A stretch of 59,109 nucleotides of DNA from Bacilli bacterium (lineage in GTDB: Bacteria > Bacillota_I > Bacilli_A > RFN20 > CAG-826), in NCBI GenBank assembly GCA_024408495.1, contig JAKSUY010000003.1, positions 1 to 59,109 of the forward strand. Direction: 5' to 3'. The notes beneath the pieces were generated by a model. It saw only the letters and a program-made list of their open reading frames with translations. It made no database searches and was not told where the DNA came from. Made by a program: the position numbers and the translations under genes. Below are positions 24,920-34,501 of this stretch, one piece after another. Every line of letters starts with the position of its first letter. Positions within the stretch are counted from its first letter, which is position 1.

Positions 24920-26494
24920 TTATTTCATTAACCATTTGATATATTCGATTTCAACTTTCGTGTCTAAACGCGGGAATAATTGATTGCCTTTCTTTACTTT
25001 AAATTTCTCAATTATTCCAATCTTATTAATTGATTGATAATTTCTTAAAGATTCAGGAATTCCTAATTGATCTAAGATGTTTTTAGATTGATGCACTAAT
25101 ACCGGTGAAAGCAAAATGCTACTTACATAAAGAACATTCGCTAAATGAGACATAACACTTTTTAGTTCATCGGTCTTTCCTTCTTTTGCTAACACCCAAG
25201 GCGCGGTCTCATCAATATATTTATTCGCACGCGCGACTAAATTCATTGCACTAGTGACACCTTCAGTTATTTTTAAATCATCAAAATTAAGTTCATATTC
25301 TTTAATGGATGCTTTAATCATATTCTCGATTTCACTATCAAACTTAGTAACGTTACTCTTAAATTCAGGAATCTCACCATTGAAGTATTTATCAATCATT
25401 GAAACTGTACGATTAAGTAAATTACCTAATTGATTCGCTAAGTCTACATTAATGCGTTCGACAAATTGTTCTGGAGTAAATTCTCCATCACGTCCAAAGG
25501 TTACTTCACGAGCAAGATAATATCTCACTGCATCTACTCCATAACGTTCTACTAATGGATAAGGAGATACAACATTACCTTTTGATTTAGACATCTTTTC
25601 ATCCTTAATTCTAAGTAGACCATGAACAAATACTCTATCTGGTCTTCTAAGTCCAGTCGACATTAAAAACATCGGCCAATAAATACAATGGAAACGAGAT
25701 ATATCGGCACCAATCACGTGAATAATTTCCGTATTCTCATCTTGCCAGAATTTTTTATATAATTCTCCATCTGGATATCCTAAAGCAGAAATATAATTTG
25801 CTAAAGCATCAAGCCACACATAAACGGTGTGTTTAGGATTTTCTTTAACCGTAATTCCCCAATCATTAGAGGTTCTAGAAACACTTAAATCTTGTAAACC
25901 TGGTTTAATGAATGTATTAATCATTTCATTCATTCTACTAGTGGGAAAACATAGTTTAGGATTCTTCTTATATTCATCTAATAATTGATCAACGTATTTA
26001 GAACATTTAAAGAAATAACTTTCTTCACTAGCTTCGTGGACTGGTCGATGGCAATCAGGACATAAATGACTATCCCCTACTTGAATATCGGTCCAAAATG
26101 CTTCACATTCAGTACAATACCATCCTTTATATTCGCCTAGATAGATATCTTCTTTCTTAAGCATTTGAGAGAATAAATCTTGAACGACTTTAATATGACG
26201 GTCTTCGGTTGTTCTAATAAAGTCATCATTGCTAATTTCCATTAATTTCCATAGTTTTTGGAAATTCGCAACTATTTCATCAACATAAGCTTTTGTTTCT
26301 TTCCCTGCTTTCTTAGCGTGTTCTTTAATCTTCTGCCCGTGCTCATCCGTACCGGTTAAGAAACGTGTTTCAAAACCCCGTAAACGTTTATTACGAGCAA
26401 GAATATCACAAATAGTTGTGCAATAAGCGTGCCCGATGTGGGCGTCACCACTCGGATAATAAATGGGCGTGGTGATATAAAATTTTGTCTTCAT
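24920..26494 (-). CDS. metG: Methionyl-tRNA synthetase
   Basis: A 524-residue class I aminoacyl-tRNA synthetase. HIGH motif in YYPSGDAHIGHAYCTT (about 20-23), a zinc knuckle with CTEC and CPDC, and KMSKSKGN. It lacks the C-terminal EMAP/OB-fold tRNA-binding domain present in longer MetRS forms. The start at 26494 has an AGGAG site 9 bases upstream, and the minus-strand promoter lies just before it. No T-box leader is visible between the rpmE terminator and metG. Confidence 0.96.
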   Translation of the reverse strand: MKTKFYITTPIYYPSGDAHIGHAYCTTICDILARNKRLRGFETRFLTGTDEHGQKIKEHAKKAGKETKAYVDEIVANFQKLWKLMEISNDDFIRTTEDRHIKVVQDLFSQMLKKEDIYLGEYKGWYCTECEAFWTDIQVGDSHLCPDCHRPVHEASEESYFFKCSKYVDQLLDEYKKNPKLCFPTSRMNEMINTFIKPGLQDLSVSRTSNDWGITVKENPKHTVYVWLDALANYISALGYPDGELYKKFWQDENTEIIHVIGADISRFHCIYWPMFLMSTGLRRPDRVFVHGLLRIKDEKMSKSKGNVVSPYPLVERYGVDAVRYYLAREVTFGRDGEFTPEQFVERINVDLANQLGNLLNRTVSMIDKYFNGEIPEFKSNVTKFDSEIENMIKASIKEYELNFDDLKITEGVTSAMNLVARANKYIDETAPWVLAKEGKTDELKSVMSHLANVLYVSSILLSPVLVHQSKNILDQLGIPESLRNYQSINKIGIIEKFKVKKGNQLFPRLDTKVEIEYIKWLMK

Positions 26495-26526
26495 ATGAGA
26501 AAACTCCTATATGTAGGTCTAATTTA

Positions 26527-26558
26527 ATTATACCTAATCTTTTCGTATAAATACGAAA
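26527..26558 (-). promoter_or_regulatory. Probable metG promoter with upstream palindrome
   Basis: A TATAAT box (minus strand, 26527-26532) lies about 30 bases before the metG start. Its -35 region is weak but falls in a perfect inverted repeat, TTTCGTAT-AA-ATACGAAA at 26541-26558, which also touches the U-tract of the rpmE terminator. The palindrome could be an operator. Confidence 0.45.
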
Positions 26559-26576
26559 AAAACGGCCAAAGCCGTT
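26555..26576 (-). terminator. Intrinsic terminator of rpmE
   Basis: On the minus strand AACGGC-TTTG-GCCGTT is followed by a run of T (26555-26560). It lies 24 bases after the rpmE stop and before the metG promoter. Confidence 0.88.
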
Positions 26577-26599
26577 ATTTTCATAATTTAGTACTTAAA

Positions 26600-26815
26600 T
26601 TAGTTTTGTTTTGATTTAAGACCGTACTTCTTATTGAAGCGATCAACTCTACCAGCAGCTTGAACAAATCTTTGCTTACCAGTGTAGAATGGATGGCAAT
26701 TGCTGCAAGTATCAACTTTAATTTCCTTTAAAACTGAACCGGTTTCAAAAGTGTTACCGCAAGAGACACAAGTGACCTTGCAACGTTGATACTTTGGATG
26801 AATGTCTTGTTTCAT
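26600..26815 (-). CDS. rpmE: Ribosomal protein bL31 (zinc-binding type)
   Basis: A 71-residue bL31 with the zinc-binding pairs intact: TCVSCG (Cys16, Cys19) and DTCSNC (Cys37, Cys40), then HPFYTGKQ. This is the C+ form, which stores zinc and is usually replaced by a C- paralogue under zinc limitation. Monocistronic: own promoter upstream and intrinsic terminator downstream. A GGAGGT site precedes the ATG. Confidence 0.96.
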   Translation of the reverse strand: MKQDIHPKYQRCKVTCVSCGNTFETGSVLKEIKVDTCSNCHPFYTGKQRFVQAAGRVDRFNKKYGLKSKQN

Positions 26816-26873
26816 AAATCTATTTACCTCCTGCCTTAAGTCTCAAGTGGACCTAAAGAAAGTGTGCCTTAAA

Positions 26874-26903
26874 ACAATATCACTAACATAGTTAGCTTGT
26901 CAA
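26874..26903 (-). promoter_or_regulatory. rpmE promoter with palindrome in the spacer
   Basis: Minus-strand -35 TTGACA (26898-26903) and -10 TATTGT (26874-26879), spacer 18. The spacer contains CTAAC-TAT-GTTAG (26883-26895), an inverted repeat placed where a repressor would block RNA polymerase. The transcribed leader of about 50 bases has a duplicated TTAAGGCA and may hold an L31 autoregulatory element; I cannot confirm one. Confidence 0.6.
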
Positions 26904-26914
26904 ACAATAATAAA

Positions 26915-26943
26915 TTGAAATTATGTTAATTTCATAATATACT
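26915..26943 (+). promoter_or_regulatory. Promoter of the 26953 membrane-protein gene
   Basis: TTGAAA (26915-26920), 17-base spacer, TATACT (26938-26943). Only 9 bases separate the -10 box from the ATG and there is no Shine-Dalgarno, so the 5' untranslated region would be 2-3 bases. Divergent from the rpmE promoter. Confidence 0.75.
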
Positions 26944-26952
26944 AATGAAACG

Positions 26953-28065
26953 ATGAAGAAACACATCAAACTTATCCTTAGAACATTTATCTCGAACAAC
27001 GCTTGCGTTGAAGCGGCGAGAACTAAAGAAAAGAAATATACCATTATTGGTATTATTTTTGCTTTATTTGCGCTTTTCTTTGCGGCTTTACCAACCTGCG
27101 TTACTGGTTTTCAACAAAATGGCGGCAACTGGATTAGAGGTAGTGTTAATTACTCGTTTGATACTGCTATGAGAGATTTTGGGGAAGTAACATCTACTAA
27201 AAACGTCTCTTTCAAAATTGAAGAAGATGAAAAACACAATCATAAATTAACTGCTAATAATTGGGATGCGATGGATTGTTATCCAAACCAAGAAGGCGAA
27301 AACGCACTACACTGCTTCATTTCTACAGTTCCTAATGTAGAAGATGCTGAAGAACACAAAATCATGGAAATCTATCATTGCGACGAGAGTGTCTGTGATT
27401 TTGCTCTTTTCGTTGAAGAAATAGCTAAAAACATTAATCCACTTAAGATAAAAGGTTATATCAATGCACAAGATAAGAAAGCGCGCGAAGAAACCGCTGC
27501 TAATATGTTAGAAAGCGAAACTAAAGATGATAAGACCACAGTTAAAGCGCGCACAACCTCGTTCATCGTCTTTGGCACTTATCACGTTCAAGGTGCGCTT
27601 TGTCCGCCAGGTGTTAGTCAAATTGCATCAAGTGTTTATGGGGATTATAACAACACTCATATAAGCGATGAAGACTTCATTCATACCGTATTAGCTAAAC
27701 CAGGCGCAAGTAATGAAGAAATTTTAAAATCTAACCAAACGTTTTATGATCAAGTGTTTGTTAATGTCCGTCGTACCAATACGTGGCGTTCAACTGGAAT
27801 TATTCTAGGTGTTGATGCCGGTGTAATTCTTTTGATGGGCTTTATGGTTTGGATATTAACTCGTGGTAAGAACAATCCATTTAGAATTTATAGTTTCTGG
27901 GATGGACAAAAGATTGCTTATTACGCAAGTTTAACTCCTGGCATCATCGCCTTGTTTGGTTTCTTAATGCAAAATATGGCCATGATGTTATTTATCTTAG
28001 GCGTTGGCGTTCGTGTAATGTGGCTTAGCATGAAAACATTACGTTATCAATCTGCTGCCAAGTAA
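26953..28065 (+). CDS. Membrane protein of unknown function
   Basis: I do not recognise this 370-residue protein. It has a membrane span at about 28-50, a large external hydrophilic domain of about 220 residues with several cysteines, and three closely spaced C-terminal spans (about 276-298, 318-335, 338-357) ending in a short basic tail. No catalytic motif stands out. Transcribed alone from a good promoter, apparently as a leaderless mRNA, and convergent with the ATP-grasp gene (2-base gap). Confidence 0.6.
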   Translation: MKKHIKLILRTFISNNACVEAARTKEKKYTIIGIIFALFALFFAALPTCVTGFQQNGGNWIRGSVNYSFDTAMRDFGEVTSTKNVSFKIEEDEKHNHKLTANNWDAMDCYPNQEGENALHCFISTVPNVEDAEEHKIMEIYHCDESVCDFALFVEEIAKNINPLKIKGYINAQDKKAREETAANMLESETKDDKTTVKARTTSFIVFGTYHVQGALCPPGVSQIASSVYGDYNNTHISDEDFIHTVLAKPGASNEEILKSNQTFYDQVFVNVRRTNTWRSTGIILGVDAGVILLMGFMVWILTRGKNNPFRIYSFWDGQKIAYYASLTPGIIALFGFLMQNMAMMLFILGVGVRVMWLSMKTLRYQSAAK

Positions 28066-28067
28066 GT

Positions 28068-28940
28068 TTAAATATTACTTAAAATATATTTAGCAACGCT
28101 TCTAGTAAGAGGCGTTTTTGCTAATTGCTCAATAGTTAATGTACGCGCATTACTATTTACTTCTAAAACAAAGTATTTATTGTTTTTATCCTTCACAATA
28201 TCAATTGCGCCAAAATCTAATTTAAGCGCAAGTGAGGAACGAATTGCGACTTTTAATAATACTTCATCTGGTTTATTTATAACTTTCATTTTTCCGCCTA
28301 ATTCAACATTACTTCTAAAATCCTTTTTATTCGTGCGACTCACGACCGCTTTTGGGCGATGGTTGATTACATAAACTCGGTAATCTTTACCATATTCATA
28401 ATCAATATATTCTTGAATAATTAACTCTCTTTGCCATTTACTTTTTATTATTTTGTTTAATTCAATATCGTTATGAATAAGATATACGCCTAAGCCTAAG
28501 GAGTTACGACGTTCTTTAACAATTAGAGGATATTTAATTCCGTTAATGTTGATAAGTTTTTTAATATCGTTAAAGTATTTACTTAAATCCTCAAAGAATG
28601 TTAATGGCAACACAATTGTTTTAGGAGTAGGAATTTTATTTTTATTAAATAATGCATAGCTATAAGCTTTATCATCACATAAACGTAATGCATCTATATT
28701 ATTAAACACTTTTATATTTAGATTTAAGAGTTGATACACCAAGGCAATATCTTTATCCCAAAATAAAACAAAGTCTACATGCTTTTCGTTTTTAATTACT
28801 TCTAATGCATGCAGATTATCCACTAATTTTAATTTAACGTGCTCTAATTTAAAGGCGCTCACATAAGCATCAATTTGGGTTTTGAAAATCTTTTGATTCT
28901 TCTGAGTAATGTTATAGATTAGATATCCATTAATCGCCAT
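28068..28940 (-). CDS. ATP-grasp ligase, RimK/LysX-like
   Basis: A 290-residue ATP-grasp protein. Visible: a pre-ATP-grasp N-terminal lobe, CDDKAYSYALFNKNKIPTPKTIVL, a KERRNSLGLGVYLI glycine-rich ATP loop, and FGAIDIVKDKNNKYFVLEVNSNARTL with the Mg2+-binding Glu/Asn residues. RimK-like enzymes join an amino acid to a carboxylate, for example glutamate to proteins, peptides or cofactors; the substrate is unknown here. Start taken at the ATG 28940 with GAGG 9 bases upstream; a GTG at 28946 is also possible. Last gene of the minus-strand run from rpsF. Confidence 0.82.
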   Translation of the reverse strand: MAINGYLIYNITQKNQKIFKTQIDAYVSAFKLEHVKLKLVDNLHALEVIKNEKHVDFVLFWDKDIALVYQLLNLNIKVFNNIDALRLCDDKAYSYALFNKNKIPTPKTIVLPLTFFEDLSKYFNDIKKLININGIKYPLIVKERRNSLGLGVYLIHNDIELNKIIKSKWQRELIIQEYIDYEYGKDYRVYVINHRPKAVVSRTNKKDFRSNVELGGKMKVINKPDEVLLKVAIRSSLALKLDFGAIDIVKDKNNKYFVLEVNSNARTLTIEQLAKTPLTRSVAKYILSNI

Positions 28941-29268
28941 AATCACTACCTCTAGATTTATCTTCCACGAAGATTTTAAGTGGATTTAGTATATCAGTTA
29001 TTTCTAAGTAGATATAGTCTTTAAGGAGTATAAACGGCGAGTCTACATCCATAGTAAAAAATACTTTTCTATTCTTTTTAACTCTTTCATTAATCGCATT
29101 AATAATTTCATCAAAACGATCTGGATATAAAGGCTTAAGATTCTCTAATTGAGTGTAAAAAGCCGGCTCCATAATAAAACGTGCATCTTTGTTTAAAATA
29201 TAACCAGGACATAAGTTTGATTTACTATCCAAGTTTCTTTCTAAATGTGACCATTCTTGATATTCCAT
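28930..29268 (-). CDS. Conserved-looking hypothetical protein between rlmH and the ATP-grasp gene
   Basis: A 112-residue soluble, slightly acidic protein I do not recognise. Features: EWSHLERNLDSKSNLCPGYI at the N-terminus, a long charged helix (DRFDEIINAINERVKKNRK), then a beta-rich C-terminal half (VFFTMDVDSPFILLKDYIYLEI). It starts 2 bases after rlmH and overlaps the ATP-grasp gene by 11 bases, so it is translationally linked to that ligase and may be its partner or substrate; this is inference from position only. Confidence 0.6.
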   Translation of the reverse strand: MEYQEWSHLERNLDSKSNLCPGYILNKDARFIMEPAFYTQLENLKPLYPDRFDEIINAINERVKKNRKVFFTMDVDSPFILLKDYIYLEITDILNPLKIFVEDKSRGSDYGD

Positions 29269-29270
29269 AC

Positions 29271-29726
29271 TTATTTATGATACTTCTCATGGTGGTTAAT
29301 TTTAAAACCACGATATATTTGTTCCAATAAGATTATTCTACTCATTTGATGAGTAAAGGTTAACTTCGATAAGGTTAAACATTCATTCGCACGATTAGTA
29401 ACTGAGTTACATAATCCTAACGAACCGCCGATAACAAACACTAATTCGCTGGTCTTCATAAATTTGTCATTTAACCAAGTAGCAAACTCCTCACTAGTGT
29501 ATTCTTTTTTATTTAAGGTAAGCGCAATTACATAATCTTTAGGTTTAATAGAAGATAATATTTTCTTACCTTCGATTTCTTTTGCGTTCGGATGAGTATC
29601 ATTTTCTTCTTTAATTTCAATAATCTCTACTTTAGTATACTTACTTAAACGTTTGGTGTATTCATCCGACATATCCTTTAAATATTTTTCTTTGAGCATA
29701 CCGATTGCGATAATTTTAATCTTCAT
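29271..29726 (-). CDS. rlmH: 23S rRNA (pseudouridine1915-N3)-methyltransferase
   Basis: A 151-residue SPOUT-class methyltransferase that methylates pseudouridine 1915 of 23S rRNA. Family signatures: MKIKIIAIGMLKEKYLKD start, the S-adenosylmethionine knot FVIGGSLG, and the C-terminal FTHQMSRIILLEQIYRGFKI...HHEKYHK. Start placed at ATG 29726 with GAGGGTGG just upstream; the TTG at 29738 would add four residues. Overlaps walJ by 11 bases, the arrangement common in Bacillota. Confidence 0.95.
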   Translation of the reverse strand: MKIKIIAIGMLKEKYLKDMSDEYTKRLSKYTKVEIIEIKEENDTHPNAKEIEGKKILSSIKPKDYVIALTLNKKEYTSEEFATWLNDKFMKTSELVFVIGGSLGLCNSVTNRANECLTLSKLTFTHQMSRIILLEQIYRGFKINHHEKYHK

Positions 29727-30465
29727 AACCACCCTCAACTACTTTATTTTGATAAGTGCATCGAATGCATAGTTTATTTACATCAATTCTTTTTTTCTTT
29801 AAAACATTAATACAAGTTTCTACTGGTAATTCATAGGTATTAGCTTCTTGCGAAATGTGCGCTAAAAATATTTGTTTGGTATTGTTTCCTATCATTTCGC
29901 TTAAATAAAGTGAACAGTCTTCGTTATTTAAATGACCGAACTCCGACATAATTCTTTCTTTTACATATGCAGGACGATGCGTCTTAAGCAACATCTTACG
30001 ATTATGATTAGATTCAATGATGTAATAAGTCGCATTATTTGCGAGTTTCATATTCTTCTCATTAATAAAACCGGTATCGGTAATGTACACTAATTTTTCT
30101 TTTTCATTTTTAAAGATAAAACCTAACGGAGAATATGCATCATGGCTCACTTCAATTGGAAGAATATTTAGATGTTTACACTTAAATGGAACATAGGGAG
30201 TAATTTCTTTATAGTTAGGACACACAAAAGAATTCTTCCCGCCATAAATCATAATATTATGAATGCTTTCGAGTCCTTTAGTGTGGTCGGTGTGTTCGTG
30301 CGTTAATAAAATAAAATCTAAATCATCTAAGGATAATTTAAGTCTATTTAAATGCTCTTCTAATTGACGTTTAGAAATGCCTAAGTCAATTAAGATGTGA
30401 ACATTTTTATCTACTAATAAAGTGGCATTCCCTTTAGAGCCGCTAGCAAATATATAGAATTTCAT
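29716..30465 (-). CDS. walJ: Metallo-beta-lactamase-fold hydrolase WalJ/YycJ
   Basis: A 249-residue MBL-fold protein of the WalJ/YycJ type. The metal motif is LTHEHTDHTKGLE, the N-terminus reads FASGSKGNATLLVDKNVHILIDLGIS, and FGHLNNEDCSLYLSEM is the third conserved block. Family members are linked to cell-wall homeostasis and DNA-related nuclease roles. The start codon overlaps the dnaB stop (TAATG). No walR/walK genes are in view. Confidence 0.9.
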   Translation of the reverse strand: MKFYIFASGSKGNATLLVDKNVHILIDLGISKRQLEEHLNRLKLSLDDLDFILLTHEHTDHTKGLESIHNIMIYGGKNSFVCPNYKEITPYVPFKCKHLNILPIEVSHDAYSPLGFIFKNEKEKLVYITDTGFINEKNMKLANNATYYIIESNHNRKMLLKTHRPAYVKERIMSEFGHLNNEDCSLYLSEMIGNNTKQIFLAHISQEANTYELPVETCINVLKKKRIDVNKLCIRCTYQNKVVEGGYED

Positions 30466-32003
30466 TATTTACTTTCGTTATTGTAACGATTTTGAATCGC
30501 CTTTTCTTGATTAGCAAAATCATCGGACACTTCTGAGAATCTACTATAATCTTTTTCAAATAATAATTTAATAACTTTACCCGATTCACCATTACGATTT
30601 TTCGCTAAGATAATATTCATAATCGTGGCATCTTCTTGGCCTTCTTGATTACCTTTATTTTCGTTTACGGTTCTTTGAATAGCTTTATCCAGTAACGCGC
30701 TTCTAGCCTCGGCTGACATATTCGCAGCCGTCACTTTTGGTTGCGATTGTTGCTTTTTCATTTCTTCCGTTAAAGCGTTCTTGTTATAGTCAGGCGAATG
30801 CATTAATAAAACAATTTCAGCATCTTGTTCAATAGAACCGGATTCACGAAGATCACTTAATCTAGGAGTGCCTGATTCACCACGTTCTTCAACTTTTCTA
30901 TTTAACTGACATAATACTAGAATCGGAACTTTTAAGTCTCTCGCTAATTCGTGAAGAGTTCTTGTATATTCTTGAATTTCAAGTTGACGGTTATCGTATT
31001 TTCTCTTGCTTTTGTTGCTACTAGAAATAAGACCTAAATAGTCAATAACAAGTAATCCTAAATCAGGTTGTTGACTCTTTAATTTACGTGCTTTAGCGAC
31101 TAAGTCTTGAATTGAAACCGCACTAGATTCATCAACATAAATCTTTAAAGCCGCCAAACGGTCTAATGCTTCTTTAACGCGAATGACTTCTCGACCACGA
31201 ATGCTACCAGTTAAAATACGTCTACCTTTAACATCAGCTTCATTTGCGACAAGTCGGGAATAAAGTGTAAGCGAAGACATTTCCATTTCAAATATTCCAA
31301 CTGGCACACCGCTTTTTGCGGCATTTAGCAATAAATTAAGCGCAAAAGCAGTCTTACCTAAACCAGTACGTCCCGCTAAAATAATTAAGTTTTCGGGTTG
31401 GAATCCGTTCGTATAATAATTTAGCCATTTAAAACCGGTATCAACGCCAGTCAAATCTCCTTCTTTCTTAGTTTCGCTTAAATCGAGAATTTTCTTTTCA
31501 ACATTTTTAACGACATCACGGCTGCTTTTAAAATTAGATATTCTTCTTTTTTCGGCAATTTGATAAATCTTCTTTTGAGCATCACCAACAAAAGATGTAT
31601 AACTATCAACCTCTTTCTTTAGAAATTCGCCTTCAATTTCGCCAAATGCTAATAAGAGATCACGCATATTAGCATTATCCTTAACGATATTCATATATTC
31701 TTCTGAATTATCAATACTTAATACTGATTGAATTAATTCATATAAATATTCAGTTCCACCAATAGCGTCTAACTGTTTCATGTTCTTTAATTCTTGTGCA
31801 ACAGTTTGGATATCGACTTTAATACCTTTGTCATTAACATTAAAGATAGCTTCAAAAATTGTTTGGTGAATTTTCAAAAAGAAATCAGTAACCGAAATGA
31901 TTGCTAAACAATCATCTTTAACTGATCGGTCCTGTAGCATTGCTCCTAAAGTAGCCTTTTCGGCTTCTATATTACGCGGTAATTTATCAACACTAATCGC
32001 CAT
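30465..32003 (-). CDS. dnaB: Replicative DNA helicase DnaB
   Basis: A 512-residue replicative helicase. The N-terminal domain begins SVDKLPRNIEAEKATLGAML; Walker A is AGRTGLGKTAF (about 211-218), Walker B is LLVIDYLGLI, and the H4/arginine-finger region reads LCQLNRKVEERGESGTPRLSDLRESGSIEQDAD-like. A roughly 30-residue insert (TEEMKKQQSQPKVTAANMSAEARS) lies in the C-terminal part. Start placed at 32003 with an AGGA site upstream; a longer ORF start runs into rplI. No intein. Confidence 0.96.
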   Translation of the reverse strand: MAISVDKLPRNIEAEKATLGAMLQDRSVKDDCLAIISVTDFFLKIHQTIFEAIFNVNDKGIKVDIQTVAQELKNMKQLDAIGGTEYLYELIQSVLSIDNSEEYMNIVKDNANMRDLLLAFGEIEGEFLKKEVDSYTSFVGDAQKKIYQIAEKRRISNFKSSRDVVKNVEKKILDLSETKKEGDLTGVDTGFKWLNYYTNGFQPENLIILAGRTGLGKTAFALNLLLNAAKSGVPVGIFEMEMSSLTLYSRLVANEADVKGRRILTGSIRGREVIRVKEALDRLAALKIYVDESSAVSIQDLVAKARKLKSQQPDLGLLVIDYLGLISSSNKSKRKYDNRQLEIQEYTRTLHELARDLKVPILVLCQLNRKVEERGESGTPRLSDLRESGSIEQDAEIVLLMHSPDYNKNALTEEMKKQQSQPKVTAANMSAEARSALLDKAIQRTVNENKGNQEGQEDATIMNIILAKNRNGESGKVIKLLFEKDYSRFSEVSDDFANQEKAIQNRYNNESK

Positions 32004-32004
32004 G

Positions 32005-32454
32005 TTATTTATCCTCACTCACATGAACGCTTACAATACCAACTATGCCTTTAAATAATTCAATTTTTAATTTAGTAGTACCGAAAGCATTAATTTGATA
32101 ATGATCGATAAATTTACGTTTATCAATAATTAATTGATGCTTGTCCTTTAATTCATCCTCAACTTGTTTATAAGAAATGGTTCCTACCATTCTTCCATCA
32201 GGTGCAGCCTTTGCTTTAAATTCAAGAACAATACTCTCAAGTAACTTTTGATTTTTAACCGCTAATTGTCTTTCTTCTTCTATTTTTTTCGCAGCTTGAG
32301 CTTGTTGATCTTTCAATATCTCTTTAGCGCGATCGGTGTAATTAACCGCTAATTTTTTTGGAATTAAAAAGTTTGTAGCGTATCCGTTGCTAGTTTCTTT
32401 AACTTCGCCCTTTTTTCCAAGGCCTTTAACATCAGCTAGAAGAATAACTTTCAT
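32005..32454 (-). CDS. rplI: Ribosomal protein bL9
   Basis: A 149-residue bL9 of normal length: N-domain [36 protein letters not shown], a long charged connecting helix, and a C-domain ending in [11 protein letters not shown]. Located between gdpP and dnaB as in many Bacillota; two bases separate it from gdpP. Confidence 0.97.
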   Translation of the reverse strand: MKVILLADVKGLGKKGEVKETSNGYATNFLIPKKLAVNYTDRAKEILKDQQAQAAKKIEEERQLAVKNQKLLESIVLEFKAKAAPDGRMVGTISYKQVEDELKDKHQLIIDKRKFIDHYQINAFGTTKLKIELFKGIVGIVSVHVSEDK

Positions 32455-32456
32455 AA

Positions 32457-34478
32457 TTATTCCTCTTTAACCGTAGTAGTTTGAGCTTTCTTTAAGTAAC
32501 TAGTTAAGGTATCTAATAAGGATGCTTCAGCATCTTTGATTGACATATTCTTAAGTGGAACAGCTGCCATAGTAAAGTGTCCACCACCACCCATTTTTTC
32601 CGCTAGTAATTGAACGTTCACTGTTCCATCGCTACGACAAGAAATACGAGCTTCCTTTTCGTTTACACGTCCGATAACAAAAGCGGCATTAACGCCCTTC
32701 ATTTGTAAGCATTGATTGGCAACTTTAGCTAAAGTAGCAGGCTCAATATTATACTTATCATCCGCAGTGCAATACACTACACCAACATGTGGAGTCTTTA
32801 GCGTAGAAGCAATTTGGGTAACTAATGAATATTCTTCAAATTCATCTTTTAAGAAGTCATCGGCTTTTGAGTTATTCGCGCCGAATTCTTTGAGAATCAT
32901 ACTAGCTTCAAATGTTCTAATACCTGTAGTCTTAGTCTTGAAGAAATTCGAATCTAGATAAATACCAGAAAGCATAATCGTAGCATAAGTAGGTGGTACT
33001 TCAATTTTAGGATTTTGCGTTGCATAATGAATAAGTTCACTAATTAATTCAGAAGCACTAGATGCACTAGGCTCAATATAAGAGAACACCGGCATTTCTA
33101 CGAACTCTTCGCTTCTTCGATGGTGATCAATAACTACAATCTTACTGGCTCTTTCAATTAAACGGGGACAAATGGATATAGAAGGGCGGTGGCAATCTAC
33201 TAAGATTACTAAAGTAGATGATTTAACTTCACTTACTACATCTTTAGGGCTCACAATCATCTTTAATATTTGTTCACGTGGGAAACTATTCGCAAAAGCC
33301 GCTCTAGCCTTTCTTTCAACTAATTTAGGATCATAAACCATACGGCATGGTTTCTTTAAGTGTTGGCACATCGCCATAATACCAAGACAACTACCAATTG
33401 CATCCATATCTGCATCATTATGTCCTAACACCACTACATTCTTAGCGAGCTTAATGGTTGCAATTAATGAATCCGCTAAAACACGTACTTTAACTTTATT
33501 ACGAGTTTCAAGCGCTTCGGTCTTACCGCCAAAGAATTTTAATTCATCACCATATTTAGAAATAACCGCTTGGTCACCGCCACGGCTCATCGCAATATCA
33601 ATCGCATCTGTAACCATTTCGTTTAATTTATTGAAATCAGGGAATCCGTGGGCAAAACCGACTGATAAAGTTGGTGGGGTATTTTCTTTCGCTCCCATCA
33701 CCCTTACTTTTTCTAATAAGGAGAATTGATCATCTTCCATTTCTTGAAGTGAAGCATAATCACAAACTGCGAAATAAGCATCATTTCGGAAACGACGCAA
33801 TAATACTTTATGTTGACGCGCGTAATTAATAATTGCATCACCAACTTTCGCTAAGATGTTGCTTTGATCACCAGCGTTACCACCAACTTCGGAGTAGTTA
33901 TCAATAATGATAATACCAACCACACTCGCTTTCGCTTTGGAATAATCCATAATGCTTTGATAGTCAGTAATATCCTTGAAGATATATAGTTTGGTCTCTC
34001 TTAAGTATTTCACTTCATAGTTATGGGAGTTATAAACAAATTTAATTGTGTGATCGACCGCTCCGTTTTTTAGTTCTTTTAACCGTGGTTCCCATAATAA
34101 AATATTTTCATCTAATAACTTAATATTACGGTCTCGAAATAAATCACTACACCAAATAACGGTATCAGTCTCATCCACCAAAACCAAACCTATCATACCA
34201 AAGTTATAAGCTTCTTGAACATCTTGACCTAACAATTGAGCGCTGGTTAAATCGTTCTTACGTCTTAAAAGTAATACCGCTAATAACATCGCTCCACAGA
34301 AGATAACATTAGCGGTAATAACCGAAATCGTAATAATAATAGCGGTTACACCATCGATTACATCTTTACATCCAGCAACATCAAGAAAATAGAAAATACT
34401 TAGTAAAGTAATTCCCACGATTTCTACACCGCTAAATATGGTGTAAGCAAGACGAATGTTACGAAAAGCCTTTTTCAT
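32457..34478 (-). CDS. gdpP: Cyclic-di-AMP phosphodiesterase GdpP
   Basis: A 673-residue membrane protein with two N-terminal spans (about 12-32 and 44-71), a PAS-like domain, a degenerate GGDEF domain (residues about 170-300) and DHH/DHHA1 phosphodiesterase domains. The DHH metal motifs are [15 protein letters not shown] (from about 350), VDCHRPS and VVIDHHRRS; the C-terminal [12 protein letters not shown] is DHHA1. It hydrolyses the osmotic and wall-stress messenger c-di-AMP. A TATAAT box lies 10 bases before the ATG and there is no Shine-Dalgarno, so the leader would be very short. Confidence 0.95.
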   Translation of the reverse strand: MKKAFRNIRLAYTIFSGVEIVGITLLSIFYFLDVAGCKDVIDGVTAIIITISVITANVIFCGAMLLAVLLLRRKNDLTSAQLLGQDVQEAYNFGMIGLVLVDETDTVIWCSDLFRDRNIKLLDENILLWEPRLKELKNGAVDHTIKFVYNSHNYEVKYLRETKLYIFKDITDYQSIMDYSKAKASVVGIIIIDNYSEVGGNAGDQSNILAKVGDAIINYARQHKVLLRRFRNDAYFAVCDYASLQEMEDDQFSLLEKVRVMGAKENTPPTLSVGFAHGFPDFNKLNEMVTDAIDIAMSRGGDQAVISKYGDELKFFGGKTEALETRNKVKVRVLADSLIATIKLAKNVVVLGHNDADMDAIGSCLGIMAMCQHLKKPCRMVYDPKLVERKARAAFANSFPREQILKMIVSPKDVVSEVKSSTLVILVDCHRPSISICPRLIERASKIVVIDHHRRSEEFVEMPVFSYIEPSASSASELISELIHYATQNPKIEVPPTYATIMLSGIYLDSNFFKTKTTGIRTFEASMILKEFGANNSKADDFLKDEFEEYSLVTQIASTLKTPHVGVVYCTADDKYNIEPATLAKVANQCLQMKGVNAAFVIGRVNEKEARISCRSDGTVNVQLLAEKMGGGGHFTMAAVPLKNMSIKDAEASLLDTLTSYLKKAQTTTVKEE

Positions 34479-34501
34479 AAGTATAGGTATTATAACCCAT
34501 T

